From positions 51,665 to 85,997 of the forward strand of contig NZ_KE952862.1 of assembly GCF_000466385.1 (NCBI RefSeq): a DNA stretch of 34,333 nucleotides. Direction: 5' to 3'. Below, piece after piece: positions 15,122-23,530 of the stretch. How positions within the stretch are numbered: the first letter of the stretch is position 1; every line of letters begins with the position of its first letter. The translations under genes were made by a program, and so were the position numbers. Origin of the DNA: Aneurinibacillus aneurinilyticus ATCC 12856 (GTDB lineage Bacteria; Bacillota; Bacilli; Aneurinibacillales; Aneurinibacillaceae). A model generated the notes under the pieces. It did not search any database, was not told the origin of the DNA, and was given only the letters and a program-made list of their open reading frames with translations.

Positions 15122-15251
15122 ATTTTCGTTTCATGAACCATGTAACAAGTGCCTGAGGAACCAGCCCAAGCAAAGTTAACCCGCCAAAAAACGTACACAT
15201 CCGTAAAACTCCATACGCATCCGCCAGCATTCCCCAGAATGGCTTTACCAT
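15105..15251 (-). CDS. Small membrane protein, 48 residues
   Basis: This short gene translates to VKPFWGMLADAYGVLRMC, a hydrophobic segment of about 20 residues (TFFGGLTLLGLVPQALVTWF landmark), then a basic tail KRK. One membrane helix with a positive cytoplasmic end is predicted. The ATG at 15251 has AAGGAAGGGAG upstream at good spacing. It begins just downstream of the ispH terminator T-run, so it either has its own promoter or depends on read-through. I know no family for it. The coding call rests on the ribosome site and topology alone. Confidence 0.5.
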   Translation of the reverse strand: MVKPFWGMLADAYGVLRMCTFFGGLTLLGLVPQALVTWFMKRKFAVLQ

Positions 15252-15270
15252 GCTTTATTCTCCCTTCCTT

Positions 15271-15319
15271 AAAAAAATAGAAGAGGCTGCCCCAAAGCAG
15301 AATTTTGGAGACAGCCTCT
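15271..15319 (-). terminator. Terminator of ispH
   Basis: The outer arms AGAGGCTG (15282-15289) and CAGCCTCT (15312-15319), with an inner CCAAA/TTTGG pairing, are followed on the minus strand by a T-rich run (TATTTTTTT). It lies 19 nt past the ispH stop. Confidence 0.85.
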
Positions 15320-15338
15320 GTGTTATATTCACCTTTTC

Positions 15339-16277
15339 TTATGCTTTATACGCCGGCAGAATCTTCTGCGGATTTACTGTGCGTTTCTTATCCCATGTGT
15401 CTGGCTTTGCTGGATCATATTGTTCGAGGAATCTAATGACTTCTTTTGTTAACGGCGTCGGCGTAGACGCTCCAGACGTTACCGCGACCTTCCTTCGGTT
15501 TTTGAGCCACTCTATATTCAACTCGCTTAAATCACCAATGCGATAGGCTGGCACTCCTGCAATTTCCTCGGCCACCTGCGCGAGGCGGTTGGAGTTATTG
15601 CTACGCGGATCGCCTACAACCAGAAGCAGATCCGCCTCTCCTGCCTGCTCTGCTACTGCTTCCTGACGCACCTGAGTCGCCATGCAAATCTCGTTATGCA
15701 CTTCACAGCGCGGATACTTGCGAATAACTTTATTCATGATATGTTTAATGTCCCATTGGCTCATGGTCGTCTGATTTGTCACGATGAGCTTATCGTGAGG
15801 CAAATCCAATCGATCCACATCATCCTCAGACTCAATGAGGTGCACATGGGCCGGTGCTACCCCTATTGCTCCCTCAGGCTCTGGATGACCCTTCTTACCA
15901 ATATAAATAATATGATATCCTCGGGCAACGCTCTCCCGAATCAAATCATGCGTTTTCGTCACATCAGGACATGTAGCATCTACAACGGTTAAACCCTTGG
16001 CCCGTGCTCTTTCCTTTACCTCCGGCGATACGCCGTGTGCAGTGAAAATCACCGTACCCTCTTCTATTTTCTCAAGCATATCCATACGATTCGGACCATC
16101 CAGCGTAATGATGCCCTGCTCCTCAAATGCCTTTACCACATGACTGTTATGCACAATCATACCGAGAATATAAATGGGCCGGGGAAACTCGAAGTTCTGC
16201 GCTGTCTTCTGCGCCAGCACCATAGCATCCACGACACCGTAGCAATAGCCGCGGGGTGAGATTTTGATGACTTCCAT
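15339..16277 (-). CDS. ispH: 4-hydroxy-3-methylbut-2-enyl diphosphate reductase
   Basis: The last enzyme of the MEP isoprenoid pathway, converting HMBPP to IPP and DMAPP with a [4Fe-4S] cluster. The 312-residue protein keeps the three cluster cysteines: C12 (RGYCYGV), C103 (DATCPDV) and C198 (NEICMAT). It also keeps the substrate-site histidines H43 and H81, the [10 protein letters not shown] stretch and [15 protein letters not shown]-terminal tail of about 25 residues (after [14 protein letters not shown]) is typical of Bacillales forms. The ATG at 16277 has GGGGAGG about 11 nt upstream. It is monocistronic with its own terminator. Confidence 0.97.
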   Translation of the reverse strand: MEVIKISPRGYCYGVVDAMVLAQKTAQNFEFPRPIYILGMIVHNSHVVKAFEEQGIITLDGPNRMDMLEKIEEGTVIFTAHGVSPEVKERARAKGLTVVDATCPDVTKTHDLIRESVARGYHIIYIGKKGHPEPEGAIGVAPAHVHLIESEDDVDRLDLPHDKLIVTNQTTMSQWDIKHIMNKVIRKYPRCEVHNEICMATQVRQEAVAEQAGEADLLLVVGDPRSNNSNRLAQVAEEIAGVPAYRIGDLSELNIEWLKNRRKVAVTSGASTPTPLTKEVIRFLEQYDPAKPDTWDKKRTVNPQKILPAYKA

Positions 16278-16333
16278 ATTGTATATTGCCTCCCCACTAT
16301 CGGATTCAGGCGCTTATATACGCGCCGATTCCA

Positions 16334-16606
16334 TTATAACTCAAGCGGCAAGGTAAGCGCACCCCATTCACGCAATTCAAGAGTACGGGCACCTTCAACT
16401 ACTACCGGATCGTTCTGTGCCAGATCCAGCGCTTCTTCATATGTATCTGCAATATAGATAACCATTCCGCCTTTTCCATCCGTAAACGGACCTGCAGCCA
16501 TAATTTTACCCGCATGATACAGTTTATTGATATAAGCCAGATGGGCAGGGCGGTGCTGTGTGTTCTTCTCCTGATCAATAATAGGCAAAAATGCAACGTA
16601 CTTCAT
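16334..16606 (-). CDS. YciI family protein
   Basis: A 90-residue protein of the YciI family (ferredoxin-like fold, muconolactone isomerase relatives). Visible landmarks are KYVAFLPIID at the start, a conserved His in RPAHLAYINKLYHAGKIMAAGPF (about 20-42), MVIYIADTYEEALDLAQNDPVV, and a C-terminal strand. Some members act as dehydrochlorinases or small-molecule enzymes; most are uncharacterised. The start is the ATG at 16606 with AAAGGAGA upstream; the frame opening at 16675 runs into element E and is rejected. It is transcribed towards ispH with 56 nt between them and no visible terminator, so the two could share a transcript. Confidence 0.85.
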   Translation of the reverse strand: MKYVAFLPIIDQEKNTQHRPAHLAYINKLYHAGKIMAAGPFTDGKGGMVIYIADTYEEALDLAQNDPVVVEGARTLELREWGALTLPLEL

Positions 16607-16651
16607 AAATGCATGTCTCCTTTTACATGATGAATTTATACATATAAGAAA

Positions 16652-16830
16652 AACTCGCAGGCATTGCCGCTCCACTCACTCTACGGGACAGAAGCAGCGT
16701 TTGGCATACGCCTCGCGAGTTTTTCAAGTGATACGATTCGGAAGAAAACAGGTGTGGCTTTCCTATTTCACAGTCACGTCTACTTTCTTCTCCATCAAAA
16801 AAGGGTCGTCCTATTGTCCAACCCTTTTTT
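16652..16830 (+). ncRNA. Element E, copy 2: putative structured RNA
   Basis: This copy is homologous to 12599-12754. It adds a 5' stem ACTCGC (16653-16658) pairing with GCGAGT (16715-16720), a second arm AGGTGTG (about 16750-16756) pairing with CACGTCT, and a terminator AAAAAAGGGT/ACCCTTTTTT (16797-16830). Relative to copy 1, one A-T pair became G-T and one T-A became T-G. Both stay paired as RNA on the plus strand but would be A-C mismatches on the minus strand. A weak promoter (TTTACA 16622, TATAAG 16643, 15-nt spacer) precedes it. It lies upstream of the minus-strand yciI, whose promoter must also lie here. Confidence 0.55.
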
Positions 16831-16831
16831 T
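16797..16831. terminator. Bidirectional terminator
   Basis: The arms AAAAAAGGGT (16797-16806) and ACCCTTTTTT (16821-16830) enclose a 14-nt loop. T-runs follow on both strands. It can end the minus-strand DUF2759-like gene (stop at 16861) and the plus-strand element E transcript. Confidence 0.8.
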
Positions 16832-16860
16832 GGCATTCACATCTCCAGTTCGTTTAACTC

Positions 16861-17022
16861 CTAAGGAACAGCAAATCCAGTCGCTACAATTAAAACGTCA
16901 GCGAATATGCAAACTAACAGCGCGACACCTGTGAAGGCCATCGCAAACTTGTTCTTCTGCTTTGCTACGTTTCGAAGACCCCATGCAACAAAGATAGTGA
17001 ACACAAACATAAGAATGTTCAT
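16861..17022 (-). CDS. Small two-TM protein (DUF2759-like)
   Basis: This 53-residue gene translates to NILMFVFTIFVAWGLRN, a basic turn VAKQKNKFAM, then a second hydrophobic segment ending ATGFAVP. The hairpin of two membrane helices with a Lys-rich loop resembles the small DUF2759 (YqgW-type) proteins of Bacillales; that name is tentative. The ATG at 17022 has GAGGGG 8 nt upstream; an ATG at 17028 is too close to that site. It ends before a bidirectional terminator. It lies 112 nt downstream of the end of yigZ on the same strand. Confidence 0.6.
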   Translation of the reverse strand: MNILMFVFTIFVAWGLRNVAKQKNKFAMAFTGVALLVCIFADVLIVATGFAVP

Positions 17023-17139
17023 TAACATATCCCCTCAACTCCTCCCATATAAAGCTGAAGTTATAATTCCAAAACACCTTTTATTTTACCAAAGTCAGAC
17101 AATAGCTGGCAAATAAAGTTTATGTCTTTTTGTTCACTT

Positions 17140-17796
17140 CTATTCGTCCTCGTCTATCCCCGTCTCCTGTTCACGCTCAATATAAACCAGATCTCCTCCT
17201 GTCCATTCTGCCTGTCCACTCGTCAGATTAGTCATCAATTGTTTTAAAGGCTCTTCCAGCCCCTCTTCTTCGCCAACTGTAACTGTAACCTTGTCCAAAT
17301 ATTGAATACCAACAATCTGATATCCCTGAGCATTCAGCTCATTTTCCACTTTCCCCAGAAATGTATAATCGAATGAAAAATGATGCTCACGCGTTAGAAT
17401 CCTCTCGACTACACCTGCGGCACGCACACCTGCACTGGCTGACTTGCCATACGCCCGAATCAGCCCTCCGGCCCCAAGCTTAATACCCCCAAAGTAACGT
17501 GTAACTACAATAGCGGTATCTTTCAATCCTTTTTTCTTAATCACTTCAAGAATGGGTTTGCCTGCCGTACCGCTCGGCTCTCCATCATCGTCCATCTTCT
17601 GGAATTGATCGTTTTCACCTACGATATAAGCAGAACAATTATGAGTAGCATCCCAGTGCTTCTTTTTGATTTCCTGTATGAAAGCGACCGCTTCCTCCTG
17701 CGTCTCGACTCGTTTGACGTAGCTAATAAAACGTGAGCGGTTAATTTCTATCTCCGTTTCCCCTTCTGGTCGCACTGTTAAATATCGTTGTAGCAC
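17140..17796 (-). CDS. yigZ: YigZ/IMPACT family protein
   Basis: This 218-residue protein of the YigZ/IMPACT family has an N-terminal UPF0029 domain carrying the hallmark DDGEPSGTAGKPILEVI (70-86) and VVTRYFGGIKLGAGGLIRAYGKSA (97-120). A C-terminal ferredoxin-like DUF1949 domain follows (about 140-205). Bacterial members may bind translation components; a precise reaction is not established. The start is GTG at 17796, with AAGGAG upstream. It is divergent from cls across 180 AT-rich bases in which I see several TATAAT-like hexamers but no well-spaced promoter. The C-terminal acidic tail (GIDEDE) is probably disordered. Confidence 0.9.
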   Translation of the reverse strand: MLQRYLTVRPEGETEIEINRSRFISYVKRVETQEEAVAFIQEIKKKHWDATHNCSAYIVGENDQFQKMDDDGEPSGTAGKPILEVIKKKGLKDTAIVVTRYFGGIKLGAGGLIRAYGKSASAGVRAAGVVERILTREHHFSFDYTFLGKVENELNAQGYQIVGIQYLDKVTVTVGEEEGLEEPLKQLMTNLTSGQAEWTGGDLVYIEREQETGIDEDE

Positions 17797-17975
17797 CTAC
17801 ACCACTCCTTCTACATCACATGTAACATTTACAAAAGCACTTATAAAATGCATATAATAAGAATCTTAGTATGACTCTAATTGAACATGGGCCTATTTTT
17901 ATAGTACGGGATATAATAATATGATAGCTATATGGAAATTTTACTTTATGATATCATACGTAAGGTTGGTGTACG

Positions 17976-19502
17976 ATGACATGGATGTTATTTGACGGGT
18001 CGATCCCATCGGCGGTTTCGTTTGTTACTGCTCCGAATGAAAGCGCCGCTTCCTTCTGGCGGACAATTGAACCGTATCTTACTTTTTTATTCTCGCTGTC
18101 CGTCTTTCTTATCGCATTTCTTATTGTACTTGAAAACCGGAACCCATCCCGGACAGTAGCGTGGCTTATTATTCTTAATTTTCTTCCGATCGTCGGATTC
18201 ATTTTCTACATGCTATTAGGACGAAATGTACGTAAACGCAAACTGTTTCGCCATAAATTCATCAGCAATGCAGAAGTGCTAAAGAAACTGGAAACAGCCC
18301 CTTCCGGCATGCTTGATGAAAACGATTTCTGGCAATACCCTCACCTCGCTTCCAAGAGAAGATTACTGAACTTAATGGTAAACGTATCCCAGTCACCCTT
18401 CACCCTACGGAACCGCAGTAAGATTCTCACGAATGGCGATGAGACGTTTCGTCAGATGATCCAGGACATGTCGGAGGCAAAGCACCATATTCATTTCCAG
18501 TTTTATATTATTCGCCATGATACAACCGGGCAACAGTTCAAACAAGTACTCATCGATAAAGCCCGTGAAGGAGTTAAAGTACGGGTCATTTATGATGGGG
18601 TGGGCAGCGTACGGCTTGATAAGCGATATATTGCCGAACTAAAGAAAGCAGGTGTTGAAGTCGTTACATTCTTCCCTGTTATCCTTCCGTTTCTAAACAA
18701 TAAGCTTAATTATCGCAATCACAGGAAAATCGTAATTATCGACGGAAAAATTGGGTTCGTAGGCGGATTAAATATTGGAGACGAATATCTGGGCAAAGAC
18801 ACAAGATATGGATTTTGGCGTGATTCCCATGTGCGGCTTGAAGGCGAATCCGTGTACTTACTGCAAAATATTTTTCTAAAAGATTGGTTCTTCGTTACAG
18901 ATGAGAATATCGAGGGAGATTCTTATTATCCGTCATTAATCGAAGAACCCGGCGAAGAACTAATACAAATTGCTTCCAGCGGACCGGACTCCGACTGGGA
19001 ATCCATCTGGCAGATGTACTTCTCCATCATCGCTACGGCACAGGAGAAGATTTATATCACATCACCTTATTTCGTTCCAGACGACTCGATTAGCATGGCG
19101 CTGAAAACCGCTGCACTAAGCGGATTGGATGTACGTATTCTGCTTCCAAGCCGACCGGACCATCAAACGGTGTTCTGGGCGTCTCGCTCCTACTTTCAGG
19201 AGCTGCTTGAAGCGGGGGTACGCTTCTATTTATACCAGCCCGGATTCGTGCACGCCAAAATTCTGCTGGTCGATGGTGTAGTGGCTTCCATTGGCACGGC
19301 GAACATGGATATCCGCAGCTTTCAGCACAACTTCGAGGTGAATGCCATTATCTACAACAGCAATTCTGTCTATAAGCTGGAAGATGACTTCATTAACGAC
19401 CTTATGGACAGCAAGGAACTTACATTGAAAGAATACAAGTGCAGGCCCTGGCATCACCGTATTCTTGAATCAGTCGCCCGTCTACTGTCACCCCTCCTTT
19501 AA
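17976..19502 (+). CDS. cls: Cardiolipin synthase
   Basis: This 508-residue membrane-bound phospholipase D family enzyme joins two phosphatidylglycerols into cardiolipin and glycerol. Two N-terminal membrane helices (about 33-52 and 61-80, with NPSRTVAWLIILNFLPIVGF between and within) are followed by two catalytic HKD motifs: H249-K251-D256 (NHRKIVIIDGKIGFVGGLN) and H426-K428-D433 (HAKILLVDGVVASIGTANMD). Both are intact, so it should be active. The ATG at 17976 has AAGGTTGG upstream. It is monocistronic with a strong terminator. Bacillales usually carry two or three cls genes, so the exact paralogue is not assigned. Confidence 0.95.
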   Translation: MTWMLFDGSIPSAVSFVTAPNESAASFWRTIEPYLTFLFSLSVFLIAFLIVLENRNPSRTVAWLIILNFLPIVGFIFYMLLGRNVRKRKLFRHKFISNAEVLKKLETAPSGMLDENDFWQYPHLASKRRLLNLMVNVSQSPFTLRNRSKILTNGDETFRQMIQDMSEAKHHIHFQFYIIRHDTTGQQFKQVLIDKAREGVKVRVIYDGVGSVRLDKRYIAELKKAGVEVVTFFPVILPFLNNKLNYRNHRKIVIIDGKIGFVGGLNIGDEYLGKDTRYGFWRDSHVRLEGESVYLLQNIFLKDWFFVTDENIEGDSYYPSLIEEPGEELIQIASSGPDSDWESIWQMYFSIIATAQEKIYITSPYFVPDDSISMALKTAALSGLDVRILLPSRPDHQTVFWASRSYFQELLEAGVRFYLYQPGFVHAKILLVDGVVASIGTANMDIRSFQHNFEVNAIIYNSNSVYKLEDDFINDLMDSKELTLKEYKCRPWHHRILESVARLLSPLL

Positions 19503-19512
19503 GCCAGCGCAA

Positions 19513-19546
19513 AAAGAAGAGGCGGAAATATTCCTGCCTCTTCTTT
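19513..19546 (+). terminator. Terminator of cls (bidirectional)
   Basis: The perfect arms AAAGAAGAGGC (19513-19523) and GCCTCTTCTTT (19536-19546) enclose a 12-nt loop. A/T-rich flanks on both sides allow use by cls and by the convergent winged-helix gene. Confidence 0.85.
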
Positions 19547-19577
19547 GAACATTACGGATGAAAACCTCCAATCACGC

Positions 19578-19892
19578 TTACCTTGCTACCGAATAACTGG
19601 GGGACTTACCGCGTCCCAGGTGCTTCAGCGGAAGTATTTCATACTTATTCTTGTTCTGATATTTGTGTATCCTAATAAGCTCTTTTTCCTCTAGGCTCTT
19701 TATCTTCTTCTCTACGGTGTTTTTGTTCATATTGCACATTGAAGCGATTTTGCGAATAGAAGGAACGAATCCGCCTTCGCTGCGCTGGACAATTTGCAGC
19801 AAGAATACATAAATCATAAACTCAAACGGATCAAGACCTAATGAAAACAAATCATTATTAGGCGTTTGAAGCATCCCATTCAATATATCCAT
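19578..19892 (-). CDS. Winged helix-turn-helix protein
   Basis: A 104-residue DNA-binding-type protein. After an N-terminal helix (DPFEFMIYVFLLQIVQRS), the segment FVPSIRKIASMCNMNKNTVEKKIKSLEEKELIRIHKY (about 42-78) is a textbook helix-turn-helix with a wing, of the kind seen in DnaD/replication-type or HTH_36 regulators. The C-terminus is short and basic. No ligand or oligomerisation domain is visible, so it is a small regulator or a lone DNA-binding module. The ATG at 19892 has AGAGGTGA upstream. It stands alone, convergent with cls. The target genes cannot be named. Confidence 0.75.
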   Translation of the reverse strand: MDILNGMLQTPNNDLFSLGLDPFEFMIYVFLLQIVQRSEGGFVPSIRKIASMCNMNKNTVEKKIKSLEEKELIRIHKYQNKNKYEILPLKHLGRGKSPSYSVAR

Positions 19893-20043
19893 CCTGTCAC
19901 CTCTCTTTATCCGTATTCATTACCTCTATTATTTCTGATTTGTACTCCTAATTTCAAGCTTTGAACAGTTTCCACAATATAACAATTGCAGAAAAGCCAT
20001 TCCCTCTCTTGCAGGAACAGCTTTGTTAACATTTTGTAACAAT

Positions 20044-20787
20044 TTATTTAAAGGCCACATTGACGCTATATCCGACCGGTTTGTATATCTGCTGAAGCAC
20101 TCGCACAGCACGATCTTCCGCTGTCTGCAGAATGCCACTTTCCTTCGCTTCCTGACGAAGCTGTTCGCGTGCCTTGGTTAAGAATTCTCGCTGTTCCTCA
20201 GGCGTCATGCCCTTACGGAAGATTTCCTCATCGGAGAATACTTTTACCTTATCAATATCGATGTTCGGTTCCTGTAGAAAATCAGCGCGAGGCAATGTAA
20301 TTGTAATCTGCTTGCTTTGTTTATCAATCGCGATATCAGACGGGGATACTTTTTTTAAATCAATACCAACAAGAACTTTTGCTGGTACATCAATGTGAAA
20401 GAATCGTTTTGTTCCCGGTAGCTCGATGTTATAAATCCGGTAAGCGTCTTCTCCCTCCAATGTAGTCATCATCACCGCTTCCGCTGTTGTTAGATAGGAT
20501 AAATCGCGGATTTCCTGTACGACTGTCTGTCCCGTAACCTTCGGCGCTCCGAACCACTCACTCCCTGCCCAGGCACCGACACCGAGTACTGTAACGCCCA
20601 AGACGACAGCAACTATCAGATTTCTTGTCTTCTTTATCCAGCGCAGCCGCGGAAACGTAAAACGGAATGTTTTCTTTTTTTTCTCTGCTTGTTCCGTCTC
20701 CGCATATGGCAACCGGTAAATGGTTGCGCCCCTATGTTTACGCTCTTCATTACGACCCGGCCGCAGCATTTCGTCTTTGTTGTTCAC
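20044..20787 (-). CDS. DUF4230 family membrane-anchored protein
   Basis: This 247-residue protein has a basic cytoplasmic N-terminus (1-56), one membrane helix (about 57-75) and an extracytoplasmic domain with the DUF4230 pattern: VVQEIRDLSYLTTAEAVM, VPAKVLVGIDLKKVSPSDI, ITITLPRADFLQEPNIDIDKVKVF, then a charged helix ending in VGYSVNVAFK. The family function is unknown. The start is GTG at 20787 with GGAGGAG 7 nt upstream. It is separated from the upstream cobalamin operon by a strong terminator, so it is transcribed on its own. Confidence 0.85.
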   Translation of the reverse strand: MNNKDEMLRPGRNEERKHRGATIYRLPYAETEQAEKKKKTFRFTFPRLRWIKKTRNLIVAVVLGVTVLGVGAWAGSEWFGAPKVTGQTVVQEIRDLSYLTTAEAVMMTTLEGEDAYRIYNIELPGTKRFFHIDVPAKVLVGIDLKKVSPSDIAIDKQSKQITITLPRADFLQEPNIDIDKVKVFSDEEIFRKGMTPEEQREFLTKAREQLRQEAKESGILQTAEDRAVRVLQQIYKPVGYSVNVAFK

Positions 20788-20854
20788 CGTTTCTCCTCCT
20801 ACTTTATATACCTCTTAGTGATGTAAGTTCCTTTTCACACTAATTGGACGCCAG

Positions 20855-20892
20855 AATGACAAAAAAGTCGCTAGGCAAAAAGAGCGACTTTT
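20855..20892 (-). terminator. Terminator of the cobalamin operon
   Basis: The arms AAAAGTCGCT (20863-20872) and AGCGACTTTT (20883-20892) enclose a 10-nt loop. On the minus strand a run of T follows (TTTTTTGTC). It lies 42 nt past cbiB and ends the long cob transcript. Confidence 0.9.
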
Positions 20893-20934
20893 CCTGGAAA
20901 TAGCGAAGATTAATTACAATGAATGGAGCTATGC

Positions 20935-21903
20935 TTATATACAATATATCGACTCTATTAATAGTATACCAGTCAGACAAGCCAACAGGAAGAAAAAAGA
21001 AACCCAGTGCATAATAGTAACCGTTTTTTTAATATCTTTCGGAACAATCGGCCGAAGCTCATCTCCCATTTTTGCACGGTTGGAAGGTATGCCCTGGTAA
21101 TAATTCGTACCGCCAAGCTGAATCCCCAATGCTCCTGCTACGCCAGCTTCGGTAAATCCGCTGTTCGGACTTGGATGGCGTCTTGCATCACGTAAAATGA
21201 TCATAGCGCAACGCCGCCAGTCCAGCCGAAGTATCCAGCTTACAAAAACAAGCAGCAGCGCGGATAAGCGGGCGGGTATATAGTTGGCAACATCATCAAA
21301 GCGTGCTGAAGCCCAGCCTAAATTATGATACTTTTCATTTTTATAGCCGACCATGGAATCAAGCGTATTAGCCGCACGGTATGCCATAGCCAGAGGCGCT
21401 CCCCCGATGGCGGCATAAAATAACGGGGAGATAATCGCATCTACAATATTCTCTGCCACTGTTTCCACAGCTCCCCGTGAAACCTCCCTATCACTGAGAA
21501 ATGCCGTATCACGGCCCACTACCATCGAAAGCGCGTGGCGGGCATCCTCGATTTTCTCCTGCCTTAGCAAACGATAAATATCCATACCGGCTTCCGCCAG
21601 CCCTTTGGTGGCGATGGTGGTGGAGATAAGCCATGCTTCCACTCCCCATGCCAGCCATGGATGAACCTTGTACAAGAGCGCAAGCAATGTCCAAACAACC
21701 GCAAAGCTTCCGGCCACAAGTACGATTGGAAACAACAATCCGGCACGTTTTAGCCCTTCCTCCTGAACCCTGCTTCTAATCTTCCCTTCCAGCCACGTAA
21801 TGACCCGGCCCATATAAACCACCGGATGCGTCAGCCAGCGCGGGTCGCCGATAATACGATCGATAATATAGGCGGCGAGCAGAACATATACACGTGTAAG
21901 CAT
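20935..21903 (-). CDS. cbiB: Adenosylcobinamide-phosphate synthase
   Basis: A 322-residue inner-membrane protein that attaches aminopropanol phosphate (from PduX plus CobD) to adenosylcobyric acid. Family landmarks are the start YIIDRIIGDPRWLTHPVVYMG, EKYHNLGWASARFDDVANYIPARL (about 198-221), and DARRHPSPNSGFTEAGVAGALGIQLGG. Several hydrophobic segments are spread through the protein. Its ATG overlaps the cbiZ stop by one base (TAATG). It is the last gene of the run, before a terminator. It is often called cobD in aerobic-pathway naming; cbiB avoids confusion with the decarboxylase nearby. Confidence 0.95.
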   Translation of the reverse strand: MLTRVYVLLAAYIIDRIIGDPRWLTHPVVYMGRVITWLEGKIRSRVQEEGLKRAGLLFPIVLVAGSFAVVWTLLALLYKVHPWLAWGVEAWLISTTIATKGLAEAGMDIYRLLRQEKIEDARHALSMVVGRDTAFLSDREVSRGAVETVAENIVDAIISPLFYAAIGGAPLAMAYRAANTLDSMVGYKNEKYHNLGWASARFDDVANYIPARLSALLLVFVSWILRLDWRRCAMIILRDARRHPSPNSGFTEAGVAGALGIQLGGTNYYQGIPSNRAKMGDELRPIVPKDIKKTVTIMHWVSFFFLLACLTGILLIESIYCI

Positions 21904-22610
21904 TATGCTTCCCCCTGTGTAACGATGGCCTCATGAACTGCTTCGTATACAAGACGGCCAATCGCATTTCCGATTGTCGTCGCTGCTCCGGCAAACTGAT
22001 GAGGCTCTTCATACTTCAGGTTCTGACTGGAAGCGAGAACGATTGAATCTGTTGTTGTTCCGGTAGCCACATCTCCATCCTCATCAATAATGCCCGTATC
22101 CTGCAAAGCGGCTGCTTTCGCTTCGGTAGCCGTAATAATACCGTTGATCATCGCGGATGGTGTTAGATAAGCGTCCATAAGAAGAAAAATATTGATGGTC
22201 CCGCACTGATAAGCAGAGAACGTCTCTCTTGCTTTTCCTGCCCGTGCACTATTTCGCGTACCGGCTGTAGCGCAGCATATCATTCGGTAACGGTCACCCG
22301 CCTCTTCTTTAATGGCAGCGTGTGTAATTTTGGCTGCGGTCTGTAAACCAACGGAAGCAGTAACCGGATAGCTCCATGCTGCCAATTGGTCCCTCATCAT
22401 AAGCACCGGGTCTTCACAGCGATAAGTCAATGGCACTTTCCAATTGATAAAATGAGTAGCCTGCACATGTCCGCCTCCCCATAGCGCGCTACTCACTGTA
22501 TTAAGCGGTGCATTTGCCCGCAATAAAAGATGGTCTTCCCGAAAGTCGATGCAAATGTCCGACCAGACAGTGGAAGTATAGGATACACCTAGGCGAAACG
22601 GCTGACTCAT
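21903..22610 (-). CDS. cbiZ: Adenosylcobinamide amidohydrolase
   Basis: This 235-residue CbiZ-family enzyme hydrolyses the aminopropanol arm from adenosylcobinamide (and some pseudo-cobalamins), giving adenosylcobyric acid for re-use. Family motifs seen are CCATAGTRNSARAG (about 112-125), GTINIFLLMDAYLTPSAMINGIITATEAKAAAL (136-168) and GDVATGTTTDSIVL. The ATG overlaps the pduX stop (ATGA) and its own stop overlaps cbiB. Placed next to cbiB, which re-adds the arm, it completes a salvage-and-remodel loop. CbiZ is typical of archaea and some bacteria; in Bacillales it is usually part of cob or btu clusters. Confidence 0.92.
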   Translation of the reverse strand: MSQPFRLGVSYTSTVWSDICIDFREDHLLLRANAPLNTVSSALWGGGHVQATHFINWKVPLTYRCEDPVLMMRDQLAAWSYPVTASVGLQTAAKITHAAIKEEAGDRYRMICCATAGTRNSARAGKARETFSAYQCGTINIFLLMDAYLTPSAMINGIITATEAKAAALQDTGIIDEDGDVATGTTTDSIVLASSQNLKYEEPHQFAGAATTIGNAIGRLVYEAVHEAIVTQGEA

Positions 22611-23476
22611 ACAGTAATTCCTTTCTGATGTCTGGCGACGGCGAATTCATAAATAGAACGATGCCACTCCTTCATCCGCTGACGAAGCATAGCAATCTGA
22701 CGGGCGCAAGCAGGGGAGCTAGCATCCAGCAGAATTCCTGCCAGCGTTCCGCTGTGTGCCACAACGACTCCAAGCCCTCCCATTTCTTCGCAAAGCGCTT
22801 TCAATCGAGCAAAATCTGGATGGGGCAATCTCTTCTGATGCAGTTCAGCGCTGCGGGTTGCCACATAACCAATAAGCTCGCTATCTCCTAGCCGAAAAGC
22901 TTCCTGAAGGTTCAGCAAAAGCCGATCATACTCTTTTTCTTCCTGTGGAGTATACAGTTCCTGACACTTATTGAATGAAACAGTATCCACTTTGCCGCCC
23001 CTATCTACACCAATGATATGCAGCGGCGGCAATTGACCAAGACTGCTCAGCACCTGTCCTTGATGATGCTGATAGGCAACTACCTCCTCATACATAATCC
23101 CGTCGGTAGGCTCGACCTGAACGAGCAACGATGAGATGTGCTGCGGCAGCAAACGCAGTTTATACGCTTTTGATATCGCCCTACAGGCAGCTACCATATC
23201 CGCTGTACTGGTAGCAAACCCTTTGCCCTCTGGTAATGACTTGTCTAGCAATAAAGTGCCATGAAACGAAATTTTATAATCGCTCATCAGTCGGCGTAAG
23301 ATGCGGCGCACTTTAATCTTTTGCGGCGAGGTAAGCAACTCGCCGGAAGCGGACGGATAAAATGTCGCGTTCACATAGCTGGCGACAGGCAACGAAACCA
23401 GGAACGGCGTGCCGTTCCTTTGTCCCTGCAACAGCTCGCCAAACGTATGACACGCTGTGCCCGTAGTTGCTTTCAT
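22607..23476 (-). CDS. pduX: L-threonine kinase (GHMP family)
   Basis: A 289-residue GHMP-family kinase that phosphorylates L-threonine to L-threonine-O-3-phosphate for the cobalamin aminopropanol arm. The ATP-binding GHMP motif is LPEGKGFATSTADMVAA (81-97). The third motif is VVVAHSGTLAGILLD (about 236-250), and the opening TACHTFGELLQGQ fits PduX. The context agrees: cobD (threonine-phosphate decarboxylase) and cbiB are in the same operon. The ATG at 23476 has AGAGGAG upstream; the gene lies 54 nt after cobC, the largest gap within the run from cobQ to cbiB. Confidence 0.9.
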   Translation of the reverse strand: MKATTGTACHTFGELLQGQRNGTPFLVSLPVASYVNATFYPSASGELLTSPQKIKVRRILRRLMSDYKISFHGTLLLDKSLPEGKGFATSTADMVAACRAISKAYKLRLLPQHISSLLVQVEPTDGIMYEEVVAYQHHQGQVLSSLGQLPPLHIIGVDRGGKVDTVSFNKCQELYTPQEEKEYDRLLLNLQEAFRLGDSELIGYVATRSAELHQKRLPHPDFARLKALCEEMGGLGVVVAHSGTLAGILLDASSPACARQIAMLRQRMKEWHRSIYEFAVARHQKGITV

Positions 23477-23530
23477 GTTTTTCTCCTCTTTTCCTATCCG
23501 TATTCCTATCGTTTTTATCTCTTTTTTCTT

